Assembly (NCBI RefSeq): GCF_000416985.1 | Contig: NZ_ATDL01000012.1 | Coordinates: 1 to 64,000, forward strand | Origin: Sphingobacterium paucimobilis HER1398 | GTDB taxonomy: Bacteria > Bacteroidota > Bacteroidia > Sphingobacteriales > Sphingobacteriaceae | Direction: 5' to 3' | DNA: 64,000 nt | Shown here: positions 1 to 8,704 of the stretch, piece by piece | How the letters are laid out: each line of letters starts with the position of its first letter | Position numbering within the stretch: the stretch's first letter is position 1 | Program-made: the position numbers and the translations under genes | The notes under the pieces: generated by a model | Databases searched by the model: none | What the model was told of the DNA's origin: nothing | Seen by the model: the letters and a program-made list of their open reading frames with translations, nothing else

Positions 1-209
1 GTATACGAGGAGAACAGCTCGGACAGAGCAGACGTTTCGAAGCCCAGAAGTTCCTGAAAGGAGTATTCGCTGCCTGCAAACAGCTGCATATAGGTATTGA
101 CCGTATTGCGGGAAATACCCAGAACGGAACCTATTTTACGGTTACTGTAACCGTCCAGATGTAATGTGAGTATTTGTTTTAAGTCCATCGGATCAAGTTT
201 GTTGGCCAT
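1..209 (-). CDS. istA: IS21-family transposase, N-terminal part (cut by window edge)
   Basis: The reading frame opens at an ATG at 209 and runs off the left edge of the window. The 69 visible residues begin MANKLDPMDLKQILTLHLDG and contain a helix-turn-helix of the type that opens IstA transposases (GYSNRKIGSVLGISRNTVNTY). IstA is the DDE transposase of IS21 elements. The multiple short repeats just upstream (259-381) are typical of IS21 ends and support the call. The catalytic domain and the partner ATPase istB would lie outside the window. Family assignment rests on the HTH and the repeats only. Confidence 0.75.
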   Translation of the reverse strand, partial: MANKLDPMDLKQILTLHLDGYSNRKIGSVLGISRNTVNTYMQLFAGSEYSFQELLGFETSALSELFSSY

Positions 210-258
210 ATCGCTGTATTTAGAGCGACAAGGTAATTCTTTCCCGATCTTTTTGAAG

Positions 259-381
259 TGGCACAATTCGAACCGTAAAAAACGGAGCGATGGAAGAAAA
301 CTAAACCACTAAAGTGGCATCATTTGAACCGTAATAGCTGGCACCATCCGACCGAAATGACTGGCACAAATCAAACCGTAA
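259..381. repeat. IS21-type terminal multiple repeats
   Basis: Four related 20-base units begin with TGGCA and most end in AACCGTAA: 259-278, 315-334, 339-358 (diverged) and 362-381. IS21-family elements carry several transposase-binding repeats of about this length just inside their ends. The outermost unit probably marks the end of the element near 381-385. No target-site duplication can be judged because the other end is outside the window. Confidence 0.65.
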
Positions 382-464
382 TATCCAGATTGGCTGACCG
401 ACTAAATTTTTGAAGTATCTTTCATCTCTCATATTTGAGTTTGTGGTAAAACCAAAATATGAAA

Positions 465-493
465 AAGGAGCTTCCCTCATCTGAAAGCTCCTT
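465..493 (-). terminator. Hairpin terminator, probably bidirectional
   Basis: A perfect 9-bp stem (AAGGAGCTT at 465-473 pairing with AAGCTCCTT at 485-493) has an 11-base loop. T-rich runs follow on both strands. It lies 66 bases beyond the kinase stop codon and would end the NTPase-kinase transcript. Confidence 0.7.
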
Positions 494-558
494 AATTTAT
501 TTTTTTGTCGGTTAGTAGTGATAATTTTTGTATTAATATTTTATCACGTCAAAAAAAT

Positions 559-2358
559 TTAAGCATTTACTTCCTTCATACCTAAAATTTGTGCTAGCGT
601 ATTTGAGACATCAAACACTTTGTCTAATCTCAACTCTACCATATTGCCTACATAATTAGGTTCTCGTAGTACATCTATGACGTCACCTTCAAATATATAA
701 TGTGGCTTTGCCAATTGCAGAGCATGTTCTCTAAATTTTTGGAACTGACCATAATTAATGAATTTTATCGAATAATGCGAATCATCAACCTTCGAAAAGC
801 TAATATTCCATTTCTTCTGAAACAGGTGTAATATCTGCGCTATATTTAGTTGTTCTCTCAAATGCGAACTACTATTCAATCTAATATCATCTTCATTTTC
901 TTCATACCATCTAGTCCTGTCCCAATTGATTGCAATATGGTCTTCAAATCTAAATTCAAACCTTCCTCCTAATCCATTAATTCCCTTTGATAAAGCATCG
1001 CTATTCTCGTAAATCCTATCTTTCAAATATGAAGCTATCCAAATTATCGGGCTATTTTTTAGATTTTTTTTAGTAAGTATTTCAATCTCGGATATATAGC
1101 CCAAAATATTTTCGCATCCGTATTCGGAACACGAAGAGAAATATTTCAAAATCTGACCCGTCAAATCCACTATTGAGTATCCTTCACTCTTCAGATCATA
1201 TACTTTTAGGATATCAGACATTTTGGTATACAACAATTTATACTTCTCTATTTCCTCAATACTCCAAGTCTGTGACCTAGTATTTGCATTGTAATACTCA
1301 CTCTCACGTAAGAAACGGAGCTTACATTCTTGAAGTATTTGCTCCTGTACAAAGAGTTTGTAAACGAAATCACTTACGGTATAACCAACTTTCATATGCC
1401 AGTTATAATTATATCTATTAATCTCTTTAGCTGTATGGGTCTGGAATAGATATTTACCAAATAAAATATCTTCACTTGCTCGTTTATAGATTTCTCTTAA
1501 TGTTGTATTCTTCATTTTTTGTGGGGGACCAAACATTTCGAGATCATCCCTAATATCAGCAAGATTCTTCTTCAGCTTCTGATAAATAAATTTTATTTCA
1601 GCTATCACACTATCAATAGCTATTCGTTCCTCAGCTACATTCCTAATCATGCTTTCAACTAGATTATCTAATTCATAAAACAAAGGATAGCTATCTGCTA
1701 TTTTTTTGAATTGAGAGCCTGTGGGATTTTGCTTGGTAAAACATTCGTTTATAATCAGTCCTAGTGCATAGATATCAGCAGCCTCATAAACATTAAGTGC
1801 ATTATTTTTAAGTTTTTGCTCAGGTGCCATATAGTTTCTATTCGCTAGCCAATCGTTCTTTTTGGTCAAGCCAAATTCCTTGAAATGGGCGATTCCAAAA
1901 TCAGCCAGCACTAGATTATTACCATCTATGAGTATGTTCTCCGGTTTGATATCACGATGCTTGATTCCTTTTTTATGGATATATTTAACAGCAGCACATA
2001 ATTTCAGTATATACTTGATAAGCACATCTGCATTTTTCTGCTCATCGATAACCTGTCTCAAAGTCTTGGAATAGTATGGCATTATGTAAAACGGTATCCC
2101 TTTATGATTACCTTCAGCAATTACCTTCACAATATTGCGATGGGTTGTATGTTTGCTAAAGGAAGTTTCGGCGTTGAAACGGGCAATTTTATTACCAGAC
2201 TTATCATTTAGCAAAATTTCTGATTTAATATACTTAATCGCATACTTTTGTCCACCAGATTCCGCCGTCCATACTGCACCTGCCCCACCTTCTCCCTTTT
2301 TCTTATCAAATTTATACTCGGCACCTTCTACTTCGATTGTTTGATTTTTTTTAAACAT
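559..2358 (-). CDS. Hanks-type Ser/Thr protein kinase with large unknown C-terminal region
   Basis: The 599-residue protein opens with a full eukaryotic-like kinase domain (about residues 8-265). Visible motifs are the glycine loop GEGGAG (22-27), the ATP lysine in AIK (42), HRDIKPEN (134-141), DFG (153-155) and MAPEQ (177-181). All catalytic residues are present, so it should be active. There is no signal peptide or membrane segment, so it should be cytoplasmic. The remaining ~330 residues match nothing I recognise; they are not PASTA, TPR or WD repeats. The gene starts 3 bases after the stop of the KAP NTPase, so the two are co-transcribed and probably co-translated. A hairpin terminator follows. 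Inference: a two-component conflict or stress module. Confidence 0.85.
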   Translation of the reverse strand: MFKKNQTIEVEGAEYKFDKKKGEGGAGAVWTAESGGQKYAIKYIKSEILLNDKSGNKIARFNAETSFSKHTTHRNIVKVIAEGNHKGIPFYIMPYYSKTLRQVIDEQKNADVLIKYILKLCAAVKYIHKKGIKHRDIKPENILIDGNNLVLADFGIAHFKEFGLTKKNDWLANRNYMAPEQKLKNNALNVYEAADIYALGLIINECFTKQNPTGSQFKKIADSYPLFYELDNLVESMIRNVAEERIAIDSVIAEIKFIYQKLKKNLADIRDDLEMFGPPQKMKNTTLREIYKRASEDILFGKYLFQTHTAKEINRYNYNWHMKVGYTVSDFVYKLFVQEQILQECKLRFLRESEYYNANTRSQTWSIEEIEKYKLLYTKMSDILKVYDLKSEGYSIVDLTGQILKYFSSCSEYGCENILGYISEIEILTKKNLKNSPIIWIASYLKDRIYENSDALSKGINGLGGRFEFRFEDHIAINWDRTRWYEENEDDIRLNSSSHLREQLNIAQILHLFQKKWNISFSKVDDSHYSIKFINYGQFQKFREHALQLAKPHYIFEGDVIDVLREPNYVGNMVELRLDKVFDVSNTLAQILGMKEVNA

Positions 2359-2361
2359 ACC

Positions 2362-3909
2362 TTATTCTAAAACCCCTAACTTTTTTAATTTCAAAAGTGT
2401 CTTAGATAACACATCATATGGATTCAGCTCAATTTCTTCACTTTCACTATCTATCTGTTTAGTTGCTTTTTGAAAAAGATACTCAATCTTATCCATCTCC
2501 CAATTATCTTTCATTTCGAAATGAATAAAACATTTTAGAGACTCAGCGTATTCGACTTTATATTCTTTATCTTCCAAAAGATCTGTTACCATTTTTTTTG
2601 TATTAGCCACAAATGGTATGGATTCTGTGATAATATAACGATGTATACGGCTATTATCTGAATGCTCTCCGGACATATTGTGATTTCTAGACTGATCATA
2701 CAATTCGCCAAGCACATTCAAATTATCCTTAAAAATCTCAAGGTTTGGATAGTAACGTAAGAGAAATTGAAGTAACAATACAATAGGATAATTAAAATTG
2801 CTTAATCTTCTGTTATTAACATTAAGCAATATGTCTTTAAGATGAACTTCATCGACTTGTAATAAAGTTCGTAAATTAAGTAGTCTATTATTTATCAAGC
2901 TTATCAACAGCCATTCGAATACATATTTAAAATTAGTTTCTGCTTCGACCTGACTAACAAACCAACTCGAACTATCTGAGGTGAGTTCTCTTCTTATTCT
3001 ACCCATAATTAAGCGGATGTGATCTTTTATAAACTGCCGATTATCAAAATCAAAAGGAGCATGCGAATAGAACTTGTCCAAGTTACCTTTAAAGTCTACA
3101 CCTGCACCATACTTGTGTCGGTATATACGGCGGATATTTTCGATATCACACACGAAGATAATCTTATCGAAGTCAAACTTGTTATAGCCATTGCGATGCA
3201 GACTGTCTCCTCGATACTCGAACTGGGTGGAGAAGACATTGAAAAGACGAAAGATGTGCTCTGGATCCAGACGGTCTAGATCGTCTATGGCCAATATGAC
3301 TTTATGATTTGATTTGTCTCGTAGACGTGCTATCAATTCCTTTATCTTCTCGGATATAGTATCCATCTCATAGGCGCTTCCCTCCTGTTCTATTAAACCA
3401 TTTACAAAGGCTTCTATATCTTTGGTTTCATCTGGCTGTATACTCTTATGGAATTCATCAAAGTCCTTTACTGTGTCTCTAAAAGCCTTGAAGAAGCTAC
3501 TTGAAGACTTGCCTATATTACCAAAGCAGGAAAGTATGGCTTCTATCCACGGTGTCAACGACATACTATCTCGTACAAACACCTGTGCTGTGAGCAGCTT
3601 ACTGAAGTCTTCTTTTTGAAGATTAAGCTGGTTGCCATACTTACCAATGAGCTGTGTCAGTATATCAAACTTGATCAATTGAAATACATCCTCATTGGAC
3701 GATACAGAATAATTGACGGGGTAAAGTTTTATGGTGTGATATTCGGCTTCCTCATCTTCGAATACTTTATTAAGGAATGTAGTCTTGCCCTGCCCAAATG
3801 GCCCAGAGAATAAGATACGGTGATTGTAAATGTCTGCAAGGTGATCTTTGAACTGCTGCTCTAAAGAATCTTGGTTAATAACAAATGGTTCTGTCTGTCC
3901 CGGTGTCAT
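2362..3909 (-). CDS. KAP-family P-loop NTPase
   Basis: This is a STAND/KAP-like ATPase with Walker A GPFGQGKT and, about 170 residues later, Walker B LAIDDLDRLDP, the arrangement typical of KAP NTPases with a long insert between the motifs. I place the start at the ATG at 3909 (MTPGQTEPF). A longer frame opens with TTG at 3930, but GGAGGAG lies just upstream of the ATG and fits a ribosome-binding site. No transmembrane segments are obvious in the insert, unlike many KAP proteins. It is first in an operon with the kinase at 559-2358. Its 5' region is part of the direct repeat at 3922-4054. Related NTPases occur in antiviral and conflict operons; that role here is inferred. Confidence 0.8.
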   Translation of the reverse strand: MTPGQTEPFVINQDSLEQQFKDHLADIYNHRILFSGPFGQGKTTFLNKVFEDEEAEYHTIKLYPVNYSVSSNEDVFQLIKFDILTQLIGKYGNQLNLQKEDFSKLLTAQVFVRDSMSLTPWIEAILSCFGNIGKSSSSFFKAFRDTVKDFDEFHKSIQPDETKDIEAFVNGLIEQEGSAYEMDTISEKIKELIARLRDKSNHKVILAIDDLDRLDPEHIFRLFNVFSTQFEYRGDSLHRNGYNKFDFDKIIFVCDIENIRRIYRHKYGAGVDFKGNLDKFYSHAPFDFDNRQFIKDHIRLIMGRIRRELTSDSSSWFVSQVEAETNFKYVFEWLLISLINNRLLNLRTLLQVDEVHLKDILLNVNNRRLSNFNYPIVLLLQFLLRYYPNLEIFKDNLNVLGELYDQSRNHNMSGEHSDNSRIHRYIITESIPFVANTKKMVTDLLEDKEYKVEYAESLKCFIHFEMKDNWEMDKIEYLFQKATKQIDSESEEIELNPYDVLSKTLLKLKKLGVLE

Positions 3910-3921
3910 ATGTATTGAAGT

Positions 3922-4054
3922 CTCCTCCAAGATACCTGAAATCTAATAATGAATCAAATAATATTGTACAATAATACAAGTATGATAAATAGCTATTGTA
4001 CGGGAAACCGTAGCGCTATTGGTTCTACTAAAAAGAATCAATTGGTGAGTGGAT
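3922..4054. repeat. Long direct repeat, copy A (partner at 25070-25203)
   Basis: This segment starts at the ribosome-binding site of the KAP NTPase gene and runs upstream. It matches 25070-25203 nearly base for base except for a patch around 3980-3996. It includes a perfect 12-base palindrome TATTGTACAATA (3962-3973) and the shared string GTACGGGAAACCGTAGCGCT. The two copies bracket the eCIS operon and its orphan effector gene. The palindrome could be an operator for the NTPase-kinase operon. Confidence 0.85.
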
Positions 4055-4211
4055 CACACTTTTATAAAGAGTTATGATGCAAATCATTACACAAACACAA
4101 GTTATATAAAATGAAATAAGCTTATAGGGACAGATTCACAAAACATTCTGTATATTAGTTTTGTTTAACCAGAAGTTATACGCTATTGATCAGAATCTAA
4201 AAAGGAAAACT

Positions 4212-5105
4212 ATGAATACTCATGCCGATAATATACAACAAAGCAAAGACCAAACTGTATCTCACAATCTACCTAAAAAACGAAGTGGTGATAATTCTGC
4301 TTATCAGTTTGTTGATAATCGCAGAGAAGCAAATTTTCTACGAACAATCCACGATGTTACCAATAATAGTCCTCTGTTAAAATCAATTACTCAATTAAAG
4401 ACTAAAACAAACAATCATCTTGCAAACAATAAACCTAGTTCAATTCAACGTGTTGTTATTCAGTTTACTATTGATGAATTAGTTACTGCAGTATTAGAAG
4501 ACAACCAAGCTGCATTTAGTAATAAATTGAGAGCAATGTATCCAGGAATGGACGAATTAATATCTTGTGAAGTTGCTTTTAAATTAGCTAGAAAAGCATT
4601 TTCAGAAGGTAGAATGGCTGATGTCCGAGAGATTTGTGTTATGGCTCACGAAACACGTCTACCTACTATGTGGGTGGGACACAGAGTGCCCCTTGCAGGA
4701 GGAGGTGAAATAGCGTCAGCGCACCCAACAAGTACTGTGGAAACGTTGGAGCATCATCCTCAACAGATGCCTATAGGTTCATCCGGAACTCATTATCGAT
4801 CAACGGGGCACAATACTTTCAATAGAGGGAGAGCTACAGCAGTATATAAAGAATCAGGTGATCTTGACCAGAAAAGGGGAAGAGCGATATCTGCAACAAT
4901 GCGATTTGCTGCGCCACCATTTGCAAATAATATTATTCAAAACCCAAATATTCCAGAAGCGGACAAGGATTTATTTAATAATGAGCGCGATAACATAAAG
5001 ACTTTTCACCCGGATTACGATCCAACAGCAAAACAAGCTCGAAATGCGCCATGGGATATGACGAGACGGGGAGTAAGTCCAGCACGAAGTCTGCCTGATA
5101 ATTAA
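4212..5105 (+). CDS. Candidate eCIS effector with cargo-type N-terminus
   Basis: The 297-residue protein starts at the ATG at 4212, preceded by AAAGGA; the longer frame would need a TTG at 4161. Residues ~15-85 are a low-complexity basic stretch containing DNRREANFLRTIHDVTNNSP and ending in SSIQRVVIQ. This resembles the DNRPEA..QRKLQ..ANNSPQ...QRV leader seen on proteins encoded beside Bacteroidota eCIS. The C-terminal ~210 residues form a separate domain I do not recognise (it includes VMAHETRLPTMWVGH and a GTHYRSTGHNTFNRG stretch). It is the only + strand gene beside the operon and has no signal peptide, as expected for a tube-loaded toxin. No immunity gene is evident next to it. The effector role is inferred. 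Confidence 0.6.
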   Translation: MNTHADNIQQSKDQTVSHNLPKKRSGDNSAYQFVDNRREANFLRTIHDVTNNSPLLKSITQLKTKTNNHLANNKPSSIQRVVIQFTIDELVTAVLEDNQAAFSNKLRAMYPGMDELISCEVAFKLARKAFSEGRMADVREICVMAHETRLPTMWVGHRVPLAGGGEIASAHPTSTVETLEHHPQQMPIGSSGTHYRSTGHNTFNRGRATAVYKESGDLDQKRGRAISATMRFAAPPFANNIIQNPNIPEADKDLFNNERDNIKTFHPDYDPTAKQARNAPWDMTRRGVSPARSLPDN

Positions 5106-5167
5106 CAAAAAATAAACTGTGTTATCATAATATTTCCTTCCTCCTATCATTATGCATTTGAGATATT

Positions 5168-6439
5168 CTAAGGAATATCCTTTCTCTTAAAAATACGGAT
5201 GACAAGTGGTAGAGCAAAAACTAAAAGTAATTGAAACAATATAATGTCCTTCAATGTAATTATCTTGGTCTTAGACCCCATCTCCTCTACCATGTAAATA
5301 AACATAATAATAAGCTCTGCGCCCATAATGATACTCACGGCTAAGGCATACAGGTAGTTTTGATTGATGTAATCGGAAAACCGCGGTGCTAGTATATAAC
5401 ATAATGCAAAAACAAGCAATAGAAAAATTATTCCCAATATTGCGAAAAAATACTCTTCCCAAATCTCGGGATAATCGGTACTGACCAATTTGTATATCGT
5501 AGAATAGCTGATGTCGTTTTCTTTTATTTCTGGAAAATCGGCTATTTCAAATCTAGCGAATAAAAACTGATTGCGAATCTTATAAAAAGAAGATAGATCC
5601 GCAGGCTTTACATATTCGCGGACGCCGGTACCTAATTCAACAGAATAAACACCATCGATCATTTCATATAGGCCGACAATGTATGTGTTATAGTCTTCAA
5701 CTTTATGCGTATTGAAGGAGAAATACAGCTTTACGTCTCTAATCTGTTGTACTTTTATACTATCTATGGAGAGAGAGACTGATTTGACAAATTGGAATAA
5801 TGATCTTTTGTCCTTAAAATCGAAGTCTGGAAGATAAAAGTTAATAGCAATCTCTTTGTTCTCCTGGTTTGGAAGGGCTCTTATATCTTTAAAAATAGCT
5901 TCTATCAATCTAATTTGTTCATTCTTCGTGTTAAGGAAGTTTTGTGTATGATCCGCACCGTGCTGTACAAAAACAAACTCTAAAATAGCAGCATCGGGCA
6001 GTAGGGCTAATTGAGGGTGTCTTTCTCTTTTTTTTAAGATATTATCACTGTTTTTGTCAATCCAATAGGTCTGATATATATACTGTCCACGGTATATTTC
6101 ATTATAAATCTTGGCTACATAATCCTTCATAAACTCGTCATACTTCTTATCTCGGCTATCGATGGCTTTTTGCGCCCTTACATAGTCAAGAAAATTTTCG
6201 ACAAAATCCGTATATGATAGATTCAGATTCTTGCTCAGCTCTTGGATGGAAGAAGAGCCTACAAATACGGTGTCCCGAATGGTATCCCGTACGACGATAC
6301 TATCATGAAAGACTATAAATTTTAATCTATCAAAATCGCTTTCGATCGAACAATTTGGACATTGATAGTCCTGAGCAGATGCAGGTGGTGTATTGCTAAA
6401 GAATAACAGTAGGCTAATAAGTAGTAGTTGGAATCGCAT
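5168..6439 (-). CDS. Secreted/membrane protein closing the eCIS operon
   Basis: The 423-residue protein has a clear Sec signal peptide (cleavage after PASAQ, residue ~23). A CPNC pair follows at once, then a long soluble region rich in charged residues. About three transmembrane helices lie in the last 95 residues (from ~330), with a short basic tail KRKDIP. It is the last gene of the operon, 2 bases after the ATPase stop. I do not recognise the family. Bacteroidota eCIS loci often carry such extra genes. The topology (large periplasmic domain, C-terminal membrane anchor) would suit sensing, anchoring or release of particles, but that is speculation. Confidence 0.7.
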   Translation of the reverse strand: MRFQLLLISLLLFFSNTPPASAQDYQCPNCSIESDFDRLKFIVFHDSIVVRDTIRDTVFVGSSSIQELSKNLNLSYTDFVENFLDYVRAQKAIDSRDKKYDEFMKDYVAKIYNEIYRGQYIYQTYWIDKNSDNILKKRERHPQLALLPDAAILEFVFVQHGADHTQNFLNTKNEQIRLIEAIFKDIRALPNQENKEIAINFYLPDFDFKDKRSLFQFVKSVSLSIDSIKVQQIRDVKLYFSFNTHKVEDYNTYIVGLYEMIDGVYSVELGTGVREYVKPADLSSFYKIRNQFLFARFEIADFPEIKENDISYSTIYKLVSTDYPEIWEEYFFAILGIIFLLLVFALCYILAPRFSDYINQNYLYALAVSIIMGAELIIMFIYMVEEMGSKTKIITLKDIILFQLLLVFALPLVIRIFKRKDIP

Positions 6440-6441
6440 AT

Positions 6442-7743
6442 TTATCTAATTGTACCTTCTTTTTCGAGTTCTTTATGCATTGCTATCTGAAATAGATCTT
6501 TGGTAAGCAGCGGTTTTTCTAATGTGTAGAGCATCAAAGCGCAGCGCTGAACTACGTTTATCATGCTCCCTCCTGATAATTCCGCTTCGGAGGCGAAGAC
6601 GAGTATGTCTTGTTCATCAGATCTTAACCACTCACTAGGAAGCATTTGCTTCCACAACTGTCTTCTAGCTTGCTTCTCAGGCATTGGAAAATAAAGGACT
6701 GACTGGAATCTTCGAAAAAAAGCTTCATCCATATTGTCTTTGAGATTGGTAGCTAAGACCACCATACCCGGAAAATCTTCAATACGCTGTAATAAATAGG
6801 CTACTTCTTGGTTGGCATGTCTATCGTTGGATGAATTGCCTTCGCTTCGTTGCCCAAATAAGGCATCGGCTTCGTCAAAAAATAGAATCCAATTCTGGTG
6901 CTCGGCCCGATCGAAAATTTTGGCGAGGTTCTTTTCGGTCTCTCCGATATATTTGGAAACAATCATGGACAAATCTACACGGTATACATCCATATCATGC
7001 TTCTTGCCGAGCAAAGATGCAGCTAGGGTTTTTCCTGTACCTGGTGGGCCGTAAAACAAGCAACGGTAGCCAGGTTTGATGTATTTATTTAACCTCCACC
7101 GGGATCGGATATCTTTTTCATTTTGTAGCCAAAGGGAAATGCTTTCCAGATCTTCGCGTAGGTGATGTGCTACGACCAAGTCTTCCCATTCTAGTTGCGT
7201 CTGCATGCGTTTGGCAGGAAAATCGCCGCTGTAATCCGGTCGATAGCTTTCATTGCCGAGCACTTTTGCCAAAAATTCTTCTGATACAGTTAACTTGCCA
7301 CTCAAAAATGGTTCACCCGCTCCTTGACCTTCTAAGCGCAATATATTTTCCGTGTAAAACCAATGCGTTCTACTAAAGAGACGGGTCACTAAGGGGCGAC
7401 TTTCTGAATGGTCTATAGATAACAAAAATGCAGCAGATTCTCCAGTGGGCAAAAAACCACTGTGAGACACTCCTTTCCATCCTCCAAATTCGGTATATGG
7501 CCGATCTAGCTCTTTGTTATGGATAAAAAATAAGTCTAATGCCTGTGGGTGGATATGTGGTGTGGCGGCCAATAGCAAAATGATGGTTTCTTCCCAGGTG
7601 AGCTCTCTTCCAGTCAGTCTAGACAGCTCATCGCTATCTAACGGAATATCCCGGAGGGAACTGTATTCGCTTTCATGCTGAAAGTACAGCGAGAATGCTG
7701 TGTGCAGCAGCTGGGAGATTTGAGATAGTATTAATTTTGTCAT
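6442..7743 (-). CDS. eCIS-associated AAA+ ATPase (Afp15-like)
   Basis: The 433-residue protein has a weakly conserved N-terminal ~190 residues, then a classic AAA+ module. This comprises Walker A GPPGTGKT (232-239), Walker B ILFFDEAD (286-293), sensor-1 ATN (331-333) and an arginine-finger RRF (344-346). Every eCIS subtype encodes a cytoplasmic AAA+ ATPase of this kind (Afp15/Pvc15). It is thought to act in assembly, or in unfolding and loading cargo. It lies between the DUF4157 gene (30-base gap) and the membrane-protein gene (2-base gap), as expected for the promoter-distal end of the operon. Confidence 0.9.
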   Translation of the reverse strand: MTKLILSQISQLLHTAFSLYFQHESEYSSLRDIPLDSDELSRLTGRELTWEETIILLLAATPHIHPQALDLFFIHNKELDRPYTEFGGWKGVSHSGFLPTGESAAFLLSIDHSESRPLVTRLFSRTHWFYTENILRLEGQGAGEPFLSGKLTVSEEFLAKVLGNESYRPDYSGDFPAKRMQTQLEWEDLVVAHHLREDLESISLWLQNEKDIRSRWRLNKYIKPGYRCLFYGPPGTGKTLAASLLGKKHDMDVYRVDLSMIVSKYIGETEKNLAKIFDRAEHQNWILFFDEADALFGQRSEGNSSNDRHANQEVAYLLQRIEDFPGMVVLATNLKDNMDEAFFRRFQSVLYFPMPEKQARRQLWKQMLPSEWLRSDEQDILVFASEAELSGGSMINVVQRCALMLYTLEKPLLTKDLFQIAMHKELEKEGTIR

Positions 7744-7773
7744 TCTCTATTTTGTTTCGTCGAATCGTAGTAA

Positions 7774-8256
7774 CTACTCTAAAGGGGCTAATCGGGAAGA
7801 AGAACTTTCAATACCGCTTGCTTTTGCCCCCATGACATCTGCTTCTTTCTCTAATGCTTCGTTATCATTTACTGCTATATTTCCTTTCATTTGTAGGGTA
7901 GGCTTTACCCTCCCCTGCTTTTGCTGCACGACATGCCAAGCCTCATGGGGTAAGTGCTTTTCCTGCCCGGGTGCGACATGGATATCTGTGCCCTGAGCAT
8001 AGGCATGTGCTTGCAGTTGCGCTGGCTTTACGGAGTTGTAATGTACTTTTACGTCATCCATACTGTAACCGGAAAGACTTTCTATACCATTTTTTAAATT
8101 ATCTGGCAAACCGGTACTATTAGATTGGCTCTCCATCCCTCTTCGTTGAATTGCATTGTCTTTATATTTTTGTAAGATACTAGATGAACGTGCTTGATTA
8201 CTTGCCTTCTCGTTCGCAGAATTCTCTAATGGTTCTTTTTGAGCAATAGATTTCAT
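7774..8256 (-). CDS. eCIS-associated DUF4157 (HEAWH metallopeptidase-like) protein
   Basis: The 160-residue protein starts at the ATG at 8256 ([13 protein letters not shown]), 10 bases after the upstream stop. The longer frame would overlap its neighbour and adds a non-conserved leader. Its core is the DUF4157 signature: [16 protein letters not shown] with the zinc-binding HEAWH at 104-108, and ALEKEAD (~134-140) supplying the likely third ligand. DUF4157 is one of the commonest eCIS accessory domains and often heads effectors. Here almost nothing follows the domain, so it is a stand-alone protein. Residues ~26-39 ([15 protein letters not shown]) match the leader of the neighbouring 141-residue protein. 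Confidence 0.85.
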   Translation of the reverse strand: MKSIAQKEPLENSANEKASNQARSSSILQKYKDNAIQRRGMESQSNSTGLPDNLKNGIESLSGYSMDDVKVHYNSVKPAQLQAHAYAQGTDIHVAPGQEKHLPHEAWHVVQQKQGRVKPTLQMKGNIAVNDNEALEKEADVMGAKASGIESSSSRLAPLE

Positions 8257-8266
8257 AAGCTTATTA

Positions 8267-8692
8267 TTACTTGGTAAAAGGATGTACAAAATATGTGTGG
8301 AATTGTTTTCCCATATTATACAATAATCCATGTCCCTGACTGGCTAGTACATGGGAATTCTCCGCCTTTAGCGTATCCCATAGTCCTGCATTCTCCGTTA
8401 TTAATTTTTGTCTCAACACTAGCTCATGTTCGGGCGACATGGGAATATTGTTTCTATACATCATATGGTTCATACCTTTAAATATACCCTTTGAATGAAA
8501 ATTCTTAGAGATAAGGTTGCTGTATAAATCTTGGCCTAGTTTTATTCTTGGATTTCTCTGTGCAACCGGGGTATGAGTGCTGTTAGCATTAGCTTTTCTA
8601 TATGTTTGTAATATTTGACCTATAGAACCTTGGTTCTTTGACTTTCTTTGAGCTGTTTCTTGCTCATCTCTTTTTTGAGTTTCAATTTTCAT
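8267..8692 (-). CDS. Small cargo-like protein of the eCIS operon
   Basis: The 141-residue protein has no signal peptide. Its first ~45 residues are polar and Gln-rich and include [12 protein letters not shown] and PVAQR, the same pattern as the DUF4157 neighbour and similar to the leader of the orphan gene at 4212. The C-terminal ~95 residues ([20 protein letters not shown] onward) match no family I know. The gene sits between the tape-measure and DUF4157 genes, the usual place for cargo or adaptor genes. I infer a small effector or loading factor; no catalytic motif is visible. Confidence 0.6.
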   Translation of the reverse strand: MKIETQKRDEQETAQRKSKNQGSIGQILQTYRKANANSTHTPVAQRNPRIKLGQDLYSNLISKNFHSKGIFKGMNHMMYRNNIPMSPEHELVLRQKLITENAGLWDTLKAENSHVLASQGHGLLYNMGKQFHTYFVHPFTK

Positions 8693-8704
8693 AAGTTTAA
8701 TTTA

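Noticed and set aside
3910..3930. TTG start at 3930 for the KAP NTPase
   Set aside because: An ATG at 3909 follows a GGAGGAG element. The extra seven codons overlap the repeat and would contain that element.
3944..3960. TAnnTTTG promoter in the direct repeat (minus strand TATTATTTG)
   Set aside because: The spacing does not fit the consensus (one base too many), so no -7 element was called there.
4161..4211. TTG start at 4161 for the orphan effector
   Set aside because: The ATG at 4212 has AAAGGA at proper spacing, and the extension adds an unrelated leader.
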